Below are positions 19,454-27,887 of a stretch of 44,457 nt of DNA, piece after piece. The stretch is from contig CALMZV010000137.1 in NCBI GenBank assembly GCA_937870755.1, positions 1 to 44,457 of the forward strand, in the 5' to 3' direction. Source of the DNA: an uncultured Methylocystaceae bacterium (GTDB lineage: Bacteria > Pseudomonadota > Alphaproteobacteria > Rhizobiales > Beijerinckiaceae). The notes beneath the pieces were generated by a model. It was not told the origin of the DNA and searched no databases. It was given only the letters and a program-made list of their open reading frames with translations. The translations under genes and the position numbers were made by a program. Each line of letters opens with the position of its first letter. Position 1 is the stretch's first letter.

Positions 19454-19885
19454 TCAGGCGGCGACGGTGGCCGCGGCCGGCGCCCCGCCGGACATAGCGG
19501 CCGCGGCCTGCCGCAGTTCGCTGAGGGCGGCTTCCAGTTCGTCGCGCTTGCGTTCCAGCCGCTCGATCTGCGTGAGAACCTGCTGCTGGCCGAGGTTGAG
19601 CGGGCGCGCCTCGTCGCTCTCCACGCCCGGCGGCAACAGCGCGGCGATCTGCCCAAGCGTGAAGCCGAGCTGTTTGCCCTTGAGAATGGTTTCCAGCCGC
19701 GCGCGCGCCGCCGCGTCGCAGAAGCGCGCCGTGCCCTGGCGGTAGGGGTTGATCAGGCCGCGATCCTCGTAGAATCGCAGCGCGCGCAGCGTCACGCCGT
19801 ATTGCCGGGCCATATCGCCGATCGTGAAGAGATTTTCGCCGCCCGCCAGCATGCGCCGGGCCGGCGCTGGTTTCGTCTGGTCCAT
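19454..19885 (-). CDS. MerR-family transcriptional regulator of the beta-oxidation operon
   Basis: The 143-residue protein has the N-terminal winged helix-turn-helix of MerR proteins (LFTIGDMARQYGVTLRALRFYEDRGLINPYRQG), then the dimerisation coiled coil (LNLGQQQVLTQIERLERKRDELEAALSELRQ) and an Ala-rich tail. No cysteines for metal binding are visible in the effector part, so the ligand is probably an organic molecule such as an acyl-CoA. It lies directly upstream of the acyl-CoA dehydrogenase-thiolase-fadJ operon on the same strand, with its own terminator between. The start at 19885 is the best ATG; a TTG at 19903 is possible and neither has a strong ribosome site. Confidence 0.85.
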   Translation of the reverse strand: MDQTKPAPARRMLAGGENLFTIGDMARQYGVTLRALRFYEDRGLINPYRQGTARFCDAAARARLETILKGKQLGFTLGQIAALLPPGVESDEARPLNLGQQQVLTQIERLERKRDELEAALSELRQAAAAMSGGAPAAATVAA

Positions 19886-20072
19886 GTGTGCATCCGCTTT
19901 CAAATGCTCGTGTCGCAGCCATCGCCCCGAACGTCCGCCGTTCGAAGCGTCAAACTCAATCGAAACAAAAGGGTGGAGCTTGGATCGGAACGCCTGCCGG
20001 CGGTCCCGTCCGCGCCCGCGGGGGTCGGGCCGGCGCGGGGCCCTCGCGGCCGGTCTTGACCATTGGATAAGC

Positions 20073-20082
20073 GATTCGAATC
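20073..20082. promoter_or_regulatory. Two adjoining GANTC (CcrM-type) methylation sites
   Basis: GATTC at 20073-20077 and GAATC at 20078-20082 form one 10-bp palindrome. GANTC is the target of the CcrM methyltransferase of alphaproteobacteria and the platform for GcrA. A third GANTC is at 20222-20226. All lie ahead of the PodJ-like gene. Confidence 0.5.
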
Positions 20083-20156
20083 GAATTGCAACTAAAAATT
20101 GTTAAATCATGAAAAACACAACCGGAGCGAGCATGTGTCTCGTTGTCGGTCAATCG

Positions 20157-20171
20157 TTAACCCGGTGTTTA
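20157..20171. promoter_or_regulatory. Possible CtrA-binding motif
   Basis: TTAA-CCCGGTG-TTTA matches the CtrA consensus TTAA-N7-TTAA at seven of eight defined bases. It lies 127 bases before the PodJ-like gene, a gene type controlled through the cell cycle in Caulobacter. Confidence 0.35.
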
Positions 20172-20297
20172 CCGAGGTTATCGAAAGTCTTCCTGGCGAT
20201 GACCGGGTATGTTGGTCATGCGATTCGTGCCTCGCGTACCGGTTTTCGAAGCCATGTCTGGCGCAAACGGGATCACGCGATCCCCACGGATTGAACA

Positions 20298-23200
20298 ATG
20301 AACAAAGCGGTTGCCTGGAGCATCAAAGGCGTGGACTTCGACGCGCGCGAGGCCGCGCGCGAGGCGGCGGACCGCGCGGGCATGTCGCTCGGCGAATGGC
20401 TGAACGAGGTCATCAGCGAACGGGCCGCCGAGCTTGGCGAATCGCCGGAAGATTTCGACGACGAGGATCGGTTGAGCGCGGTGGCCGCGCGTCTGTCGCG
20501 CATGAGCGGCGGGCAGGGCGCTCCGGAAAAGGGCCGTCGGCGGATCGACGCGCGCCGCATGCGCGACAGCGACGACGAACCCGTGCGTCCTGCGCGGCGC
20601 CAGAATGTGCGTGCGCTTCAGCGTGAGATTTCCTTCGCCGACGGCGAGCGCGCCGAACTCCTGCTGGAGCGCGCCATCGACGCGTTCGAGCGGCGCGCGC
20701 ACAGGTCGAGCGAAAAGACCGCGCGCGCCATCGCCGAAATGGCGACCATGATCGAGACCGCGCAGGAGCGCGCCGCCGAGGAGGGCGAGGCGCTGAACGC
20801 CATTTCCGACCGGCTCGCCGAAATCGAGCGACGCATGGCGCGTTCGGGCGAGAAGGATTCCACGCGCCCCATTCGCGGCGCGCTCACCAGGCTTGAGACC
20901 CGGCTGGAGGAGCTCACCCGGCGCAGCGAGACGCCGCCGGAGGATTCCGGCATGCGCGACATCGAGGAGAAGCTTTCCGAGATCGCCGCGCGGCTCGACG
21001 CCGCGCCGGTGGCCGCGCGCGCCGAGCCCGACCGCGTCGCCCAACTGGAATCGCGGCTCGCCGCGCTGACGTCGCTCGTGGAGGAGGCGCGCGCCAGGCC
21101 GCAGCCGCCCGCGCCCGAACGCAAGCCGTTCGCCGACGCCGTCGCCGAGATCGCCGCCCGCCAGCGCCAGCTGGACGGGGTCGCCGCGCGCGGATTCGAG
21201 CCGCGCGCGCCGTTCGACATGCGCCGGCCGCCCGCGCCCTCCGAGACCGACAATCGTCTGGCCGCCGCCATCGAGAAGCTCGAACGCAAGCTCGATCAGC
21301 CCGCGCCCGCCGTCATCGGGTTGCAGGGCGACATCGCGCGCATGGCTTCGCATATCGAGGCGATGCGCGAAGAGATCGCGCGCCAGGCGCCGCAGCCGCT
21401 GGCCGCGGTCGATGCGCCGCTCGGCGAGATCCGCACCGAAATCGCCGGTCTGTCGCGCGCGCTCGGCGATCTTGCGCCGCGCGCCTCCGTCTCCGCGCTC
21501 GAGCGCGCCATGCGCGACGTGTCGGAAGAGCTTTCGCGCGCGCGCATCCAGGGCGACCGCGAATCCTATCTCGCGCCGATGGAGGATCTCGCGCGCGAAT
21601 TGCGCGCAAGCCTCAAGCAGGTCGATACGCGCGACGCCATCGCCGCGCTCGAGCGCGACGTGCGCGCCGTCGCCGCCAAGCTCGACAATCTCGAATCCGC
21701 CGGCGGCGTCGATCCCCAGACCATCGCCGCCATTCACGAACAGACGCGCGACATGCGCGAACTGCTGACGCGCGCGGCGGCTGTCATGCCGAGCGCCGGC
21801 GCCGAACGCGAACTCGCCGCAATCGCCGAAAAGATCGCGCGCGGCGGCAAGGACGGCGCGGCCGACATGGCGCGGCTCGCCAACGAAATCCGCGCCATGG
21901 TGTCCGACCCGCGCGCGGGCGTGGCCTTGCAGGCGCTCGAACAGCGGATGGACGCGCTGTCCGCGCGCATCGACGCCGCGCTGTCGGCCAACGCCGGCGC
22001 CGACCAGTTCGCCGCTTTCGGCGAGCGGCTCGACATGCTGCAGCGTGCGGTGGCGCAGTCGCTGAGCGCGCCGCGCGCGGCCGCCGGCGCCGACATGCGC
22101 CATATGGAAGCGCTCGTCGCCGATCTCGCGCAGCGCATCGAGCGCGCGGCCGAGCCAGGCGCCGACCGCGAGGGCGTCGCCGAATTGCAGCGTCAGGTGG
22201 AGCGTCTCGCCGCCAAGCTCGAAGGCGTGACCGATCCCGCCGCGCCGCTCGCCTCGTTGCAGCGCGCGGTGAGCGGCATTTTCGATGAACTGGAATCGAC
22301 CCGCGCGGCGCTCGACGCCGCCCAGCAGGCCGCCGGCGACGCCGCGCGCCAGGCGGCCCACGAAGCCGCCCGCCAGACGATGCGCGAGGCGATGGCGACG
22401 CTGGAGACCAGGGGCGGGCAGAGCGTGGACGCCACGCTCGTGCGCGAGATCGCCGATCTGCGCGCGGTGCAGGGCGTCACCGAGCAGCGCACGCACGATA
22501 CGCTGGCGGCGGTGCATCAGACGCTCGAACGGATGGTCGATCGTCTGGCTTCGCTCGAACACGATGTCGGCGCCGTGCGCGCCGGCAAGCCGGGCCCCGC
22601 GCAACCCGCGCCGCAAGCCCAAAGGCACGAGCAGCCCGCCGCGCCCGCGGCCCAGCGCCCGCCCGTTCGTGCGACGGCCGCCGCGATGTCGCCCTCGTCC
22701 GCCTCCGCCGCCGACGACCTCCTGATCGAACCCGGCGTCGGACTCAATCGCGTGACGGGCGCGCGCGCGCGCCCCGTCGAGGCGGCCGAACCCGCGCCGC
22801 AGGCGAGTTTCATCGCCGCCGCCCGCCGCGCCGCCAAACTCGCGCAGGCGCCGAGCCTCGAGCCGCAATCGCCGCCCGCCGCGGTCGACATGGATGCGCC
22901 GGCCGCCCGCGCGAGCGCCATCGAGCAGGTGCGCGCCCTCTACGAAAAGCGCAAACGGCCGATCCTTCTCGGTCTGGCCGCCGTGGTCATGATGCTTGGC
23001 GCGTTGCAGGTGGTGGGCTTCCTCGGCGGGGATCAGGCGCCGCCGCCCGCGCCGAAAACCGAAAACGTCAAACCGGCCGCGCCGGAAAAGGCCGCGGCCG
23101 CCGACTCCGCCCGGCGCGACGCCGCGCGCGTCGAAAACGCGCGCCCGGCGGAGCCTGCGCCCCAACCGGCCGCGCCGAAAACCGAAACGCAGGCCGCCGC

Positions 23201-24020
23201 GCCGCCGCCCGCGCCGCCCGGCGGTCTGCCTGCGCCGCCATCCATGACGCCCGCGCCCGCGCCGCAATCGGTCGCCCCGGCGGGGTCGCCGCCGAGCATG
23301 ATCCCCCCGCGCGCCCAGGCTCCGCTCGACAACCAGCCGGTCGGGGCCATCGGCCGCGCCGACACGCGCGATCTGGCGCAGCTGCAGGCGATCGCCGCGC
23401 GCGGCGACGCCGCCGCCCAGTACGAACTCGCCGCCCGCTACGCCGACCAGTCGCGTGACTACAAGAACGCCGCGCACTGGTTCGAGAAGAGCGCCGCCAA
23501 GGGGTTGGCGCCGGCGCAGTATCGGCTTGGCGTGCTTTACGAGCGCGGGCTCGGCGTCGCGCGCGATCCGGCGACGGCGCGGTCCTGGTATCAGCGCGCC
23601 GCCGACCGCGGCAACGCGCGCGCCATGCACAATCTGGCGGTGCTGCTGGCCGACGGCGGCGGCGCGCGTCCGGATTATTCGGAAGCCGCGATCTGGTTCC
23701 GTCGGGCGGCCGAGCACGGCGTGAAGGACAGCCAGTTCAATCTGGCGATCCTGTATGCGCGCGGCATGGGCGTGCCGCAGGATCTCGTCGCCTCCTACGG
23801 CTGGTTCGCCGCCGCCGCCGATCACGGCGACGCCGACGCCGGCAAGAAGCGCGACGAGGTCGCCGGCCGGCTGGACTCCAAAGCGCTCGCGCGCGCCCGC
23901 GAGATCGCCGCATCCTTCAAGCCCGCACCGCTGGAGCCCGCCGCCAACGAAGTGGTCAACCCGGCGCCCGAACCGCCGAAGGATGTCCGGCCCACGCGGC
24001 CGAAAGTCTCGCGGCTCTGA
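20298..24020 (+). CDS. podJ: PodJ-like polar localization protein with Sel1 repeats
   Basis: The 1240-residue protein starts with a short conserved block (WSIKGVDFDAREAAREAADRAGMSLGEWLN) typical of these proteins. About 700 residues of Arg/Glu/Ala-rich predicted coiled coil follow (to about 780), then a Pro/Ala-rich stretch, one membrane helix (about 886-910, RPILLGLAAVVMMLGALQVVGFLGG) and a second Pro/Ala-rich linker. At least three and probably four Sel1/TPR-like repeats (about 1020-1195) lie in the periplasm, with motifs such as AQYRLGVLYERGLGV and AMHNLAVLLADGGG. PodJ proteins organise one cell pole and help pilus or flagellum placement and asymmetric division. The ATG at 20298 has a weak GGA ribosome site. 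It is a single gene with its own regulatory region. Confidence 0.82.
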   Translation: MNKAVAWSIKGVDFDAREAAREAADRAGMSLGEWLNEVISERAAELGESPEDFDDEDRLSAVAARLSRMSGGQGAPEKGRRRIDARRMRDSDDEPVRPARRQNVRALQREISFADGERAELLLERAIDAFERRAHRSSEKTARAIAEMATMIETAQERAAEEGEALNAISDRLAEIERRMARSGEKDSTRPIRGALTRLETRLEELTRRSETPPEDSGMRDIEEKLSEIAARLDAAPVAARAEPDRVAQLESRLAALTSLVEEARARPQPPAPERKPFADAVAEIAARQRQLDGVAARGFEPRAPFDMRRPPAPSETDNRLAAAIEKLERKLDQPAPAVIGLQGDIARMASHIEAMREEIARQAPQPLAAVDAPLGEIRTEIAGLSRALGDLAPRASVSALERAMRDVSEELSRARIQGDRESYLAPMEDLARELRASLKQVDTRDAIAALERDVRAVAAKLDNLESAGGVDPQTIAAIHEQTRDMRELLTRAAAVMPSAGAERELAAIAEKIARGGKDGAADMARLANEIRAMVSDPRAGVALQALEQRMDALSARIDAALSANAGADQFAAFGERLDMLQRAVAQSLSAPRAAAGADMRHMEALVADLAQRIERAAEPGADREGVAELQRQVERLAAKLEGVTDPAAPLASLQRAVSGIFDELESTRAALDAAQQAAGDAARQAAHEAARQTMREAMATLETRGGQSVDATLVREIADLRAVQGVTEQRTHDTLAAVHQTLERMVDRLASLEHDVGAVRAGKPGPAQPAPQAQRHEQPAAPAAQRPPVRATAAAMSPSSASAADDLLIEPGVGLNRVTGARARPVEAAEPAPQASFIAAARRAAKLAQAPSLEPQSPPAAVDMDAPAARASAIEQVRALYEKRKRPILLGLAAVVMMLGALQVVGFLGGDQAPPPAPKTENVKPAAPEKAAAADSARRDAARVENARPAEPAPQPAAPKTETQAAAPPPAPPGGLPAPPSMTPAPAPQSVAPAGSPPSMIPPRAQAPLDNQPVGAIGRADTRDLAQLQAIAARGDAAAQYELAARYADQSRDYKNAAHWFEKSAAKGLAPAQYRLGVLYERGLGVARDPATARSWYQRAADRGNARAMHNLAVLLADGGGARPDYSEAAIWFRRAAEHGVKDSQFNLAILYARGMGVPQDLVASYGWFAAAADHGDADAGKKRDEVAGRLDSKALARAREIAASFKPAPLEPAANEVVNPAPEPPKDVRPTRPKVSRL

Positions 24021-24029
24021 CGCGCGCAG

Positions 24030-24047
24030 GCGCGGCTTCGGCCGCGC
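24030..24047 (+). other. UUCG-tetraloop hairpin after the PodJ-like gene
   Basis: GCGCGGC-TTCG-GCCGCGC is a perfect 7-bp stem closed by a very stable TTCG loop, ten bases after the stop. No T tract follows, so it may be a weak terminator or a barrier to 3' exonucleases. Confidence 0.55.
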
Positions 24048-24191
24048 TCAAGCCGCCAGCTTGCCCGCGCGCGGACAAAAACGCTCCGCGTTCGCGCCGT
24101 TTCATGCTTTTGGAAGAAGTGGCCCGCATTATCGCGGGAGTCGCTTGAGCGCCCGGCGGCGGGCGGCCAAATGAGAAACGGATCGAGCCGC

Positions 24192-25118
24192 GTGCAGGTC
24201 TATCTGCCCATAGCCGAACTGCCGGTGAATGTGTTCCTGCTGCTGGGCATCGGCGCGGCGGTGGGTTTCGTCTCGGGCATGTTCGGCATCGGCGGCGGAT
24301 TTCTCATGACGCCGATGCTGATCTTCATCGGCATTCCCTCGGCCGTCGTGGTCGCGAGCCAGGCGCCGCAGATCGCCGCTTCGTCGCTGACCGGCGCGCT
24401 CTCGTACTGGCGCAAGCGCGCGGTCGACGGCAGGCTCGCCGGCGTGCTGATCGCCGGCGGCCTGGTCGGCACGCAGCTCGGCGTCATGTTCTTCAACGCC
24501 ATGCGCGAGCAGGGCCATCTCGAATCCGTGATCGTGATGTCCTACGTGGTGCTGCTCGGCGGCATCGGCCTGTTGATGCTGGCCGAAAGCATTCGCGCGA
24601 CCATGTCCGCCCGCAAGGGCGCGCAGCGCCCGCGCCGGCGTTTCGGCGAGCATCCCTGGTACGAAGGGCTGCCGCTCAAGATGCGGTTTCCGCGTTCGGG
24701 CCGCTACTTCAGCGTCATTCCGCTGGCGCTGCTGGCGCTCTGCGTCGGCTTCGCCGGCGCGGTTCTGGGCATCGGCGGCGGCTTCATCATGGTGCCGGCG
24801 CTCATCTATCTGTTCCGCATTCCCACGCAGGTGGTGGTCGGGACCTCGCTCGTGCAGATCCTGTTCTCGATGATCGCGGCGACGCTGCTGCACGCCACCA
24901 CCAACTATTCGGTCGACGCGATCCTGGCGCTGGCGCTGATCGTGGGCGGCGTGTTCGGGGCGCAGTTCGGCGCGCGCGCGGGCGCGAATCTGCGCGGCGA
25001 ATATTTCCGTCTGCTGCTGGCGCTCATGCTGTTCGGCGTCGCGGCGCGGTTCGCCATCGACATTCTCCAGCGCCCGGACGATCCGTTCTCGGCCACCAAG
25101 ACGGAGACCTACCGGTGA
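24192..25118 (+). CDS. TauE/SafE-family sulfite/anion exporter-like permease
   Basis: The roughly 308-residue inner-membrane protein has two repeated halves, each with the GIGGG motif of the family (GMFGIGGGFLMTPMLIFIGIP and GAVLGIGGGFIMVPALIYLFRIP), about eight membrane helices and a charged central loop. The family exports sulfite, sulfoacetate and other organosulfur anions; the substrate here is unknown. I prefer GTG at 24192 (VQVYLPIAELPVN) because related proteins start with QVYLPIAEL- or QIYLPIAEL-like residues; ATG at 24171 would add seven residues. The next gene starts at a GTG overlapping its stop (GTGA), so the two are coupled. Confidence 0.87.
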   Translation: MQVYLPIAELPVNVFLLLGIGAAVGFVSGMFGIGGGFLMTPMLIFIGIPSAVVVASQAPQIAASSLTGALSYWRKRAVDGRLAGVLIAGGLVGTQLGVMFFNAMREQGHLESVIVMSYVVLLGGIGLLMLAESIRATMSARKGAQRPRRRFGEHPWYEGLPLKMRFPRSGRYFSVIPLALLALCVGFAGAVLGIGGGFIMVPALIYLFRIPTQVVVGTSLVQILFSMIAATLLHATTNYSVDAILALALIVGGVFGAQFGARAGANLRGEYFRLLLALMLFGVAARFAIDILQRPDDPFSATKTETYR

Positions 25119-25879
25119 TCCGCGCGCTGCTCGCCTGCGCGCTGGGTCTGGCGCTCGCCGGCGCGGCGCGCGCGGAGCAGGCGATCGTCTCGCTGTCGAC
25201 CGAGCGCATCGCCATCACCTCCAATTTCACCGGCGCCTCGCTGGTCGTGTTCGGCGTCATCGACCGCGAGGGCGCGACCACGCCGCCGCCGGCCTACGAT
25301 GTGGTGGTGACGGTGCGCGCGCCGCGCGGCGCCGTCGTGGTGCGCGAGAAGGAGCGGCGCGGCCCGTTCTGGTTCAACGCCGACAGCCGCAAATACATCG
25401 CCATTCCCGCCTTGTTGTCGGTGCTCTCCAACCGGCCGCTGGCCGACATCGCGCCCGAGGACCGGCGTCGCGAACTGCGCATCGGCGTCGGAAATCTCGT
25501 CCCCTCGCAGGGCGACCGCACCAAGACGGTCGACCCGGACGAACCGGACTTCCGCCGCGCGCTCATCCGCATCCGCGAGGCGGAGCGCCTGTTCGTGGAA
25601 AACCCGGAAGGCGTGCGCTTTCTCACCCGCACCGTGTGGCGCGCCAACGCGCGCATACCCGGCGCCGCGCCGCTCGGCGCCTACGCCGCCGACGTGATGG
25701 TCTTCCTGGACGGGCGCGAGGTGGCCAAAGCCACCGCCAATTTCACCGTCACCAAGAGCGGCGTGGAGGACCAGATCGCCTCGGCCGCGCGGTTCTCGCC
25801 GCTGCTCTACGGACTGGCGACCATCGCCGCCGCGCTGATGATCGGCTGGCTCGCCAGCATCATCTTCCGGCGCGATTGA
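25115..25879 (+). CDS. TIGR02186-family membrane-anchored protein, partner of the TauE/SafE permease
   Basis: The 254-residue protein has a signal peptide (IRALLACALGLALAGAARA), a large periplasmic beta-rich domain (ITSNFTGASLVVFGVIDREG, YDVVVTVRAPRGAVVVREKERRGPFWFN) and one C-terminal membrane helix (ARFSPLLYGLATIAAALMIGWLASIIF). This matches the conserved hypothetical family TIGR02186, regularly found beside TauE/SafE genes in alphaproteobacteria; its function is unknown. The start is GTG at 25115 in a 4-base overlap with the permease stop. The pair likely forms one transport complex, with this protein as a periplasmic partner. Confidence 0.87.
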   Translation: MIRALLACALGLALAGAARAEQAIVSLSTERIAITSNFTGASLVVFGVIDREGATTPPPAYDVVVTVRAPRGAVVVREKERRGPFWFNADSRKYIAIPALLSVLSNRPLADIAPEDRRRELRIGVGNLVPSQGDRTKTVDPDEPDFRRALIRIREAERLFVENPEGVRFLTRTVWRANARIPGAAPLGAYAADVMVFLDGREVAKATANFTVTKSGVEDQIASAARFSPLLYGLATIAAALMIGWLASIIFRRD

Positions 25880-25945
25880 CCCTGCCGCGAACTCGCCGCA
25901 ATAAGGAGGTCATCTGACCGCGTTCGCGTCATCGGGGGTCGCTAC

Positions 25946-26281
25946 ATGAAATATTGCGCGCGCTTTGTCCTTCTGGCCGCCGGCCTCGCCGTGGGCGCGC
26001 CGGCGTTCGCGCAGGATGCGGTCAGAACGCCGCCGATCGCCACCGCCGCGCCCAAGGCGAAGGCGAAGAAGCCTGCCGAAAAGCCGACCGCCGGTCCTCG
26101 CCGTCCCGGCGAACTCGAAGGCTGGTCGCGCAGCGAAGGCGCCGCCAGGCCGAAAAGCGCCGTGCGCGAACAAAGTCCGCCGGACGGCGGCCTGCCGCTG
26201 CCGACCACGCGCCAGACGACGACGGAGCCCGGCGTCGGTTTCGACAGGAGCGGCAATTTCTCGACCGGTCTGAAGTTCTAG
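25946..26281 (+). CDS. Small secreted protein, unknown function
   Basis: The 111-residue protein has a signal peptide (MKYCARFVLLAAGLAVGAPAFAQ) and a mature part of about 88 residues that is low-complexity and basic (APKAKAKKPAEKPTAGPRRPGELEGWSRSEG), ending in GVGFDRSGNFSTGLKF. No family is recognised. It is the third plus-strand gene after the TauE/SafE and TIGR02186 pair, 66 bases downstream, so it may share their transcript. A near-perfect AAGGAGGT sequence stands 36 bases before the ATG, too far to serve this start; the sequence GGGGG closer to it may be used instead. Confidence 0.68.
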   Translation: MKYCARFVLLAAGLAVGAPAFAQDAVRTPPIATAAPKAKAKKPAEKPTAGPRRPGELEGWSRSEGAARPKSAVREQSPPDGGLPLPTTRQTTTEPGVGFDRSGNFSTGLKF

Positions 26282-26342
26282 AGCGTTTTCGAGCGAACGG
26301 CGCCGCCGGATCATCGGTTCTGATGTCGTCGGAAGCGATGCG

Positions 26343-27887
26343 CTAGTCCAACAGCGCGCGCAGAGCCGGTGGCGTATGCGCGAACGCGTTGTCAGGCGCC
26401 GTGGCGGCGGCGTCGAGCACGCGCCAGTCGGGCGCCCGCCCGTGCGCCATCTGCGCATCCAGAACATCGACCGTGGCGTCGGACGGATCGTCGCGCCGCG
26501 CTTCGATGCGTCGCGCCAGCGCATCGCGGGCGCCGCTGAGCCACAGGCCGAAAAACGGAACGCGCGCGTCGCGCGCGACCTGTTCGATCGCCTGCGCGAG
26601 CCAGAGCCGGTCGAACACCGCGTCCGCGACGACGCTGACGCCGCTCTCCAGCGCGCGCGCGGCCTGTGCGCGCATGTCGGCGTAGACGCGCTCGGAAACG
26701 TCGGGCGCATAAGCCGCCGGCGGCAGGCGCGTGGTCGGCGCCGCGCCGAACAGTCGCTTGCGGAGGCGGTCGCTCGACAGAATGCGCGCGCCGGGCGCCG
26801 GGCCGAGCGCGGGCGCGAGCGTCGCCGCCAGCGTCGACTTTCCCGATCCCGAGAATCCGCCGACCGCGACGAGCGCCGGCGCGCGCGGGCGCAACAGCGC
26901 GCGCGCCAGTTCGAAATAGGCGCGCGCCTCGCCGAGCAGCGCCGCGCCGCGGGCTGTCTCCCGCGTCTGGCGCGCCTGCGTCGCGCTCACATGCGCGCGC
27001 ACGCTTGCCCGCACGCTCATGAAGAACGGCAGGGCGCGCGCGCCATCCAGTTCGTCGTTCTCGTCGAGATAGCGATTGAACACGAGATTGGCGATGTCGC
27101 GCAGACCGCGATGGATCAGATCCATCGTCAGGAACGCCAGATCGTAGAGAACGTCGATGGTCGCGATGTCCTCGTCGAATTCGATGCAGTCGAACGGCGT
27201 CGGCCTGCCTTCGAACAGGCAGATGTTGCGCAAGGTGAGATCGCCGTGGCACCGCCGCACCTTGCCGGCCGCCTGTCGCGCGTCGAGAAGCGGGGAGAGC
27301 TCGGCGAGCGCTGCGCGCAGTTCGGCTGCGAGCGCGGCCGTTTCGGCGGCCGGCGCAAGGTCGGCTTCCGCCAGAGCGCGCGTATTCAGATCGACGAGCC
27401 GCGCCATCGCCGCCGCCCCGCCGCGGGCGAAATCGGGCGCGGCGTCGCGATGGAACCGCGCGACCACATGGGTGAGTTCGGTCGCGAGCGCGCCCGTAAG
27501 CGCGCCGCGCTGCGCGAGCGCGTCGAACAGATCGCTCTGGTCGAACCGGCGCATGACGACGACGGGTTCGATCCGTTCGCCCGGTCCCTCCAGCGCAAGC
27601 GCGCCGTCCGCCGCGCGCGTGAGAAACCGCAGGCCGAGATACAGGTCCGGCGCCGTGCGCCGGTTGAGCCGCACCTCGGTCTGCGCCGCCGCCAGCCGTT
27701 TTTCGTAGGTCGAGAAATCGAGATACGGAAAGACGACGTGTTTCTTCAACTTGTAGGCGTGCGCGCCCGACAGCACCACGCGCGAGATATGCGTGTCGAT
27801 GACGGTCGCCGCCGGATCGCGCGCCAGAAAAAAGGACGCGGCCTCGTCGGTCGCGTCCTGTCCATGTGCTCGGGGCGCGCCCGTCAT
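26343..27887 (-). CDS. Aminoglycoside-phosphotransferase-like/P-loop kinase fusion protein
   Basis: The 514-residue protein joins two domains. The N-terminal 320 residues are a phosphotransferase (APH-like) kinase fold with CHGDLTLRNIC near residue 214 (catalytic HGD and N) and the metal-binding aspartate in FDCIEFD. The C-terminal 190 residues are a small P-loop kinase (AAA_33) with Walker A GGFSGSGKST near 340-349. Such fusions are annotated as AAA family ATPase/aminoglycoside phosphotransferase, but resistance has not been shown and the substrate is unknown. The ATG at 27887 overlaps the stop of the acyl-CoA dehydrogenase (ATGA) and has GAAGG upstream, so it is translated from the same mRNA. 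Confidence 0.86.
   Translation of the reverse strand: MTGAPRAHGQDATDEAASFFLARDPAATVIDTHISRVVLSGAHAYKLKKHVVFPYLDFSTYEKRLAAAQTEVRLNRRTAPDLYLGLRFLTRAADGALALEGPGERIEPVVVMRRFDQSDLFDALAQRGALTGALATELTHVVARFHRDAAPDFARGGAAAMARLVDLNTRALAEADLAPAAETAALAAELRAALAELSPLLDARQAAGKVRRCHGDLTLRNICLFEGRPTPFDCIEFDEDIATIDVLYDLAFLTMDLIHRGLRDIANLVFNRYLDENDELDGARALPFFMSVRASVRAHVSATQARQTRETARGAALLGEARAYFELARALLRPRAPALVAVGGFSGSGKSTLAATLAPALGPAPGARILSSDRLRKRLFGAAPTTRLPPAAYAPDVSERVYADMRAQAARALESGVSVVADAVFDRLWLAQAIEQVARDARVPFFGLWLSGARDALARRIEARRDDPSDATVDVLDAQMAHGRAPDWRVLDAAATAPDNAFAHTPPALRALLD

Larger units (their letters stand above)
19886..20297. other. 412-bp intergenic region between the MerR gene and the PodJ-like gene
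   Basis: This divergent regulatory region drives the MerR gene to the left and the PodJ-like gene to the right. Its left half is G/C-rich; from about 20055 it becomes A/T-rich (CTAAAAATTGTTAAATCATGAAAAAC). It contains two adjoining GANTC sites at 20073, another at 20222, and a TTAA-N7-TTTA motif at 20157. I see no convincing gene or RNA in it. Confidence 0.7.

Noticed and set aside
20178-23825. A 1215-codon open frame on the minus strand across the PodJ-like gene
   Set aside because: Low-complexity Arg/Gly-rich translation opposite a gene with a conserved N-terminus, membrane helix and Sel1 repeats; no ribosome site or family match.
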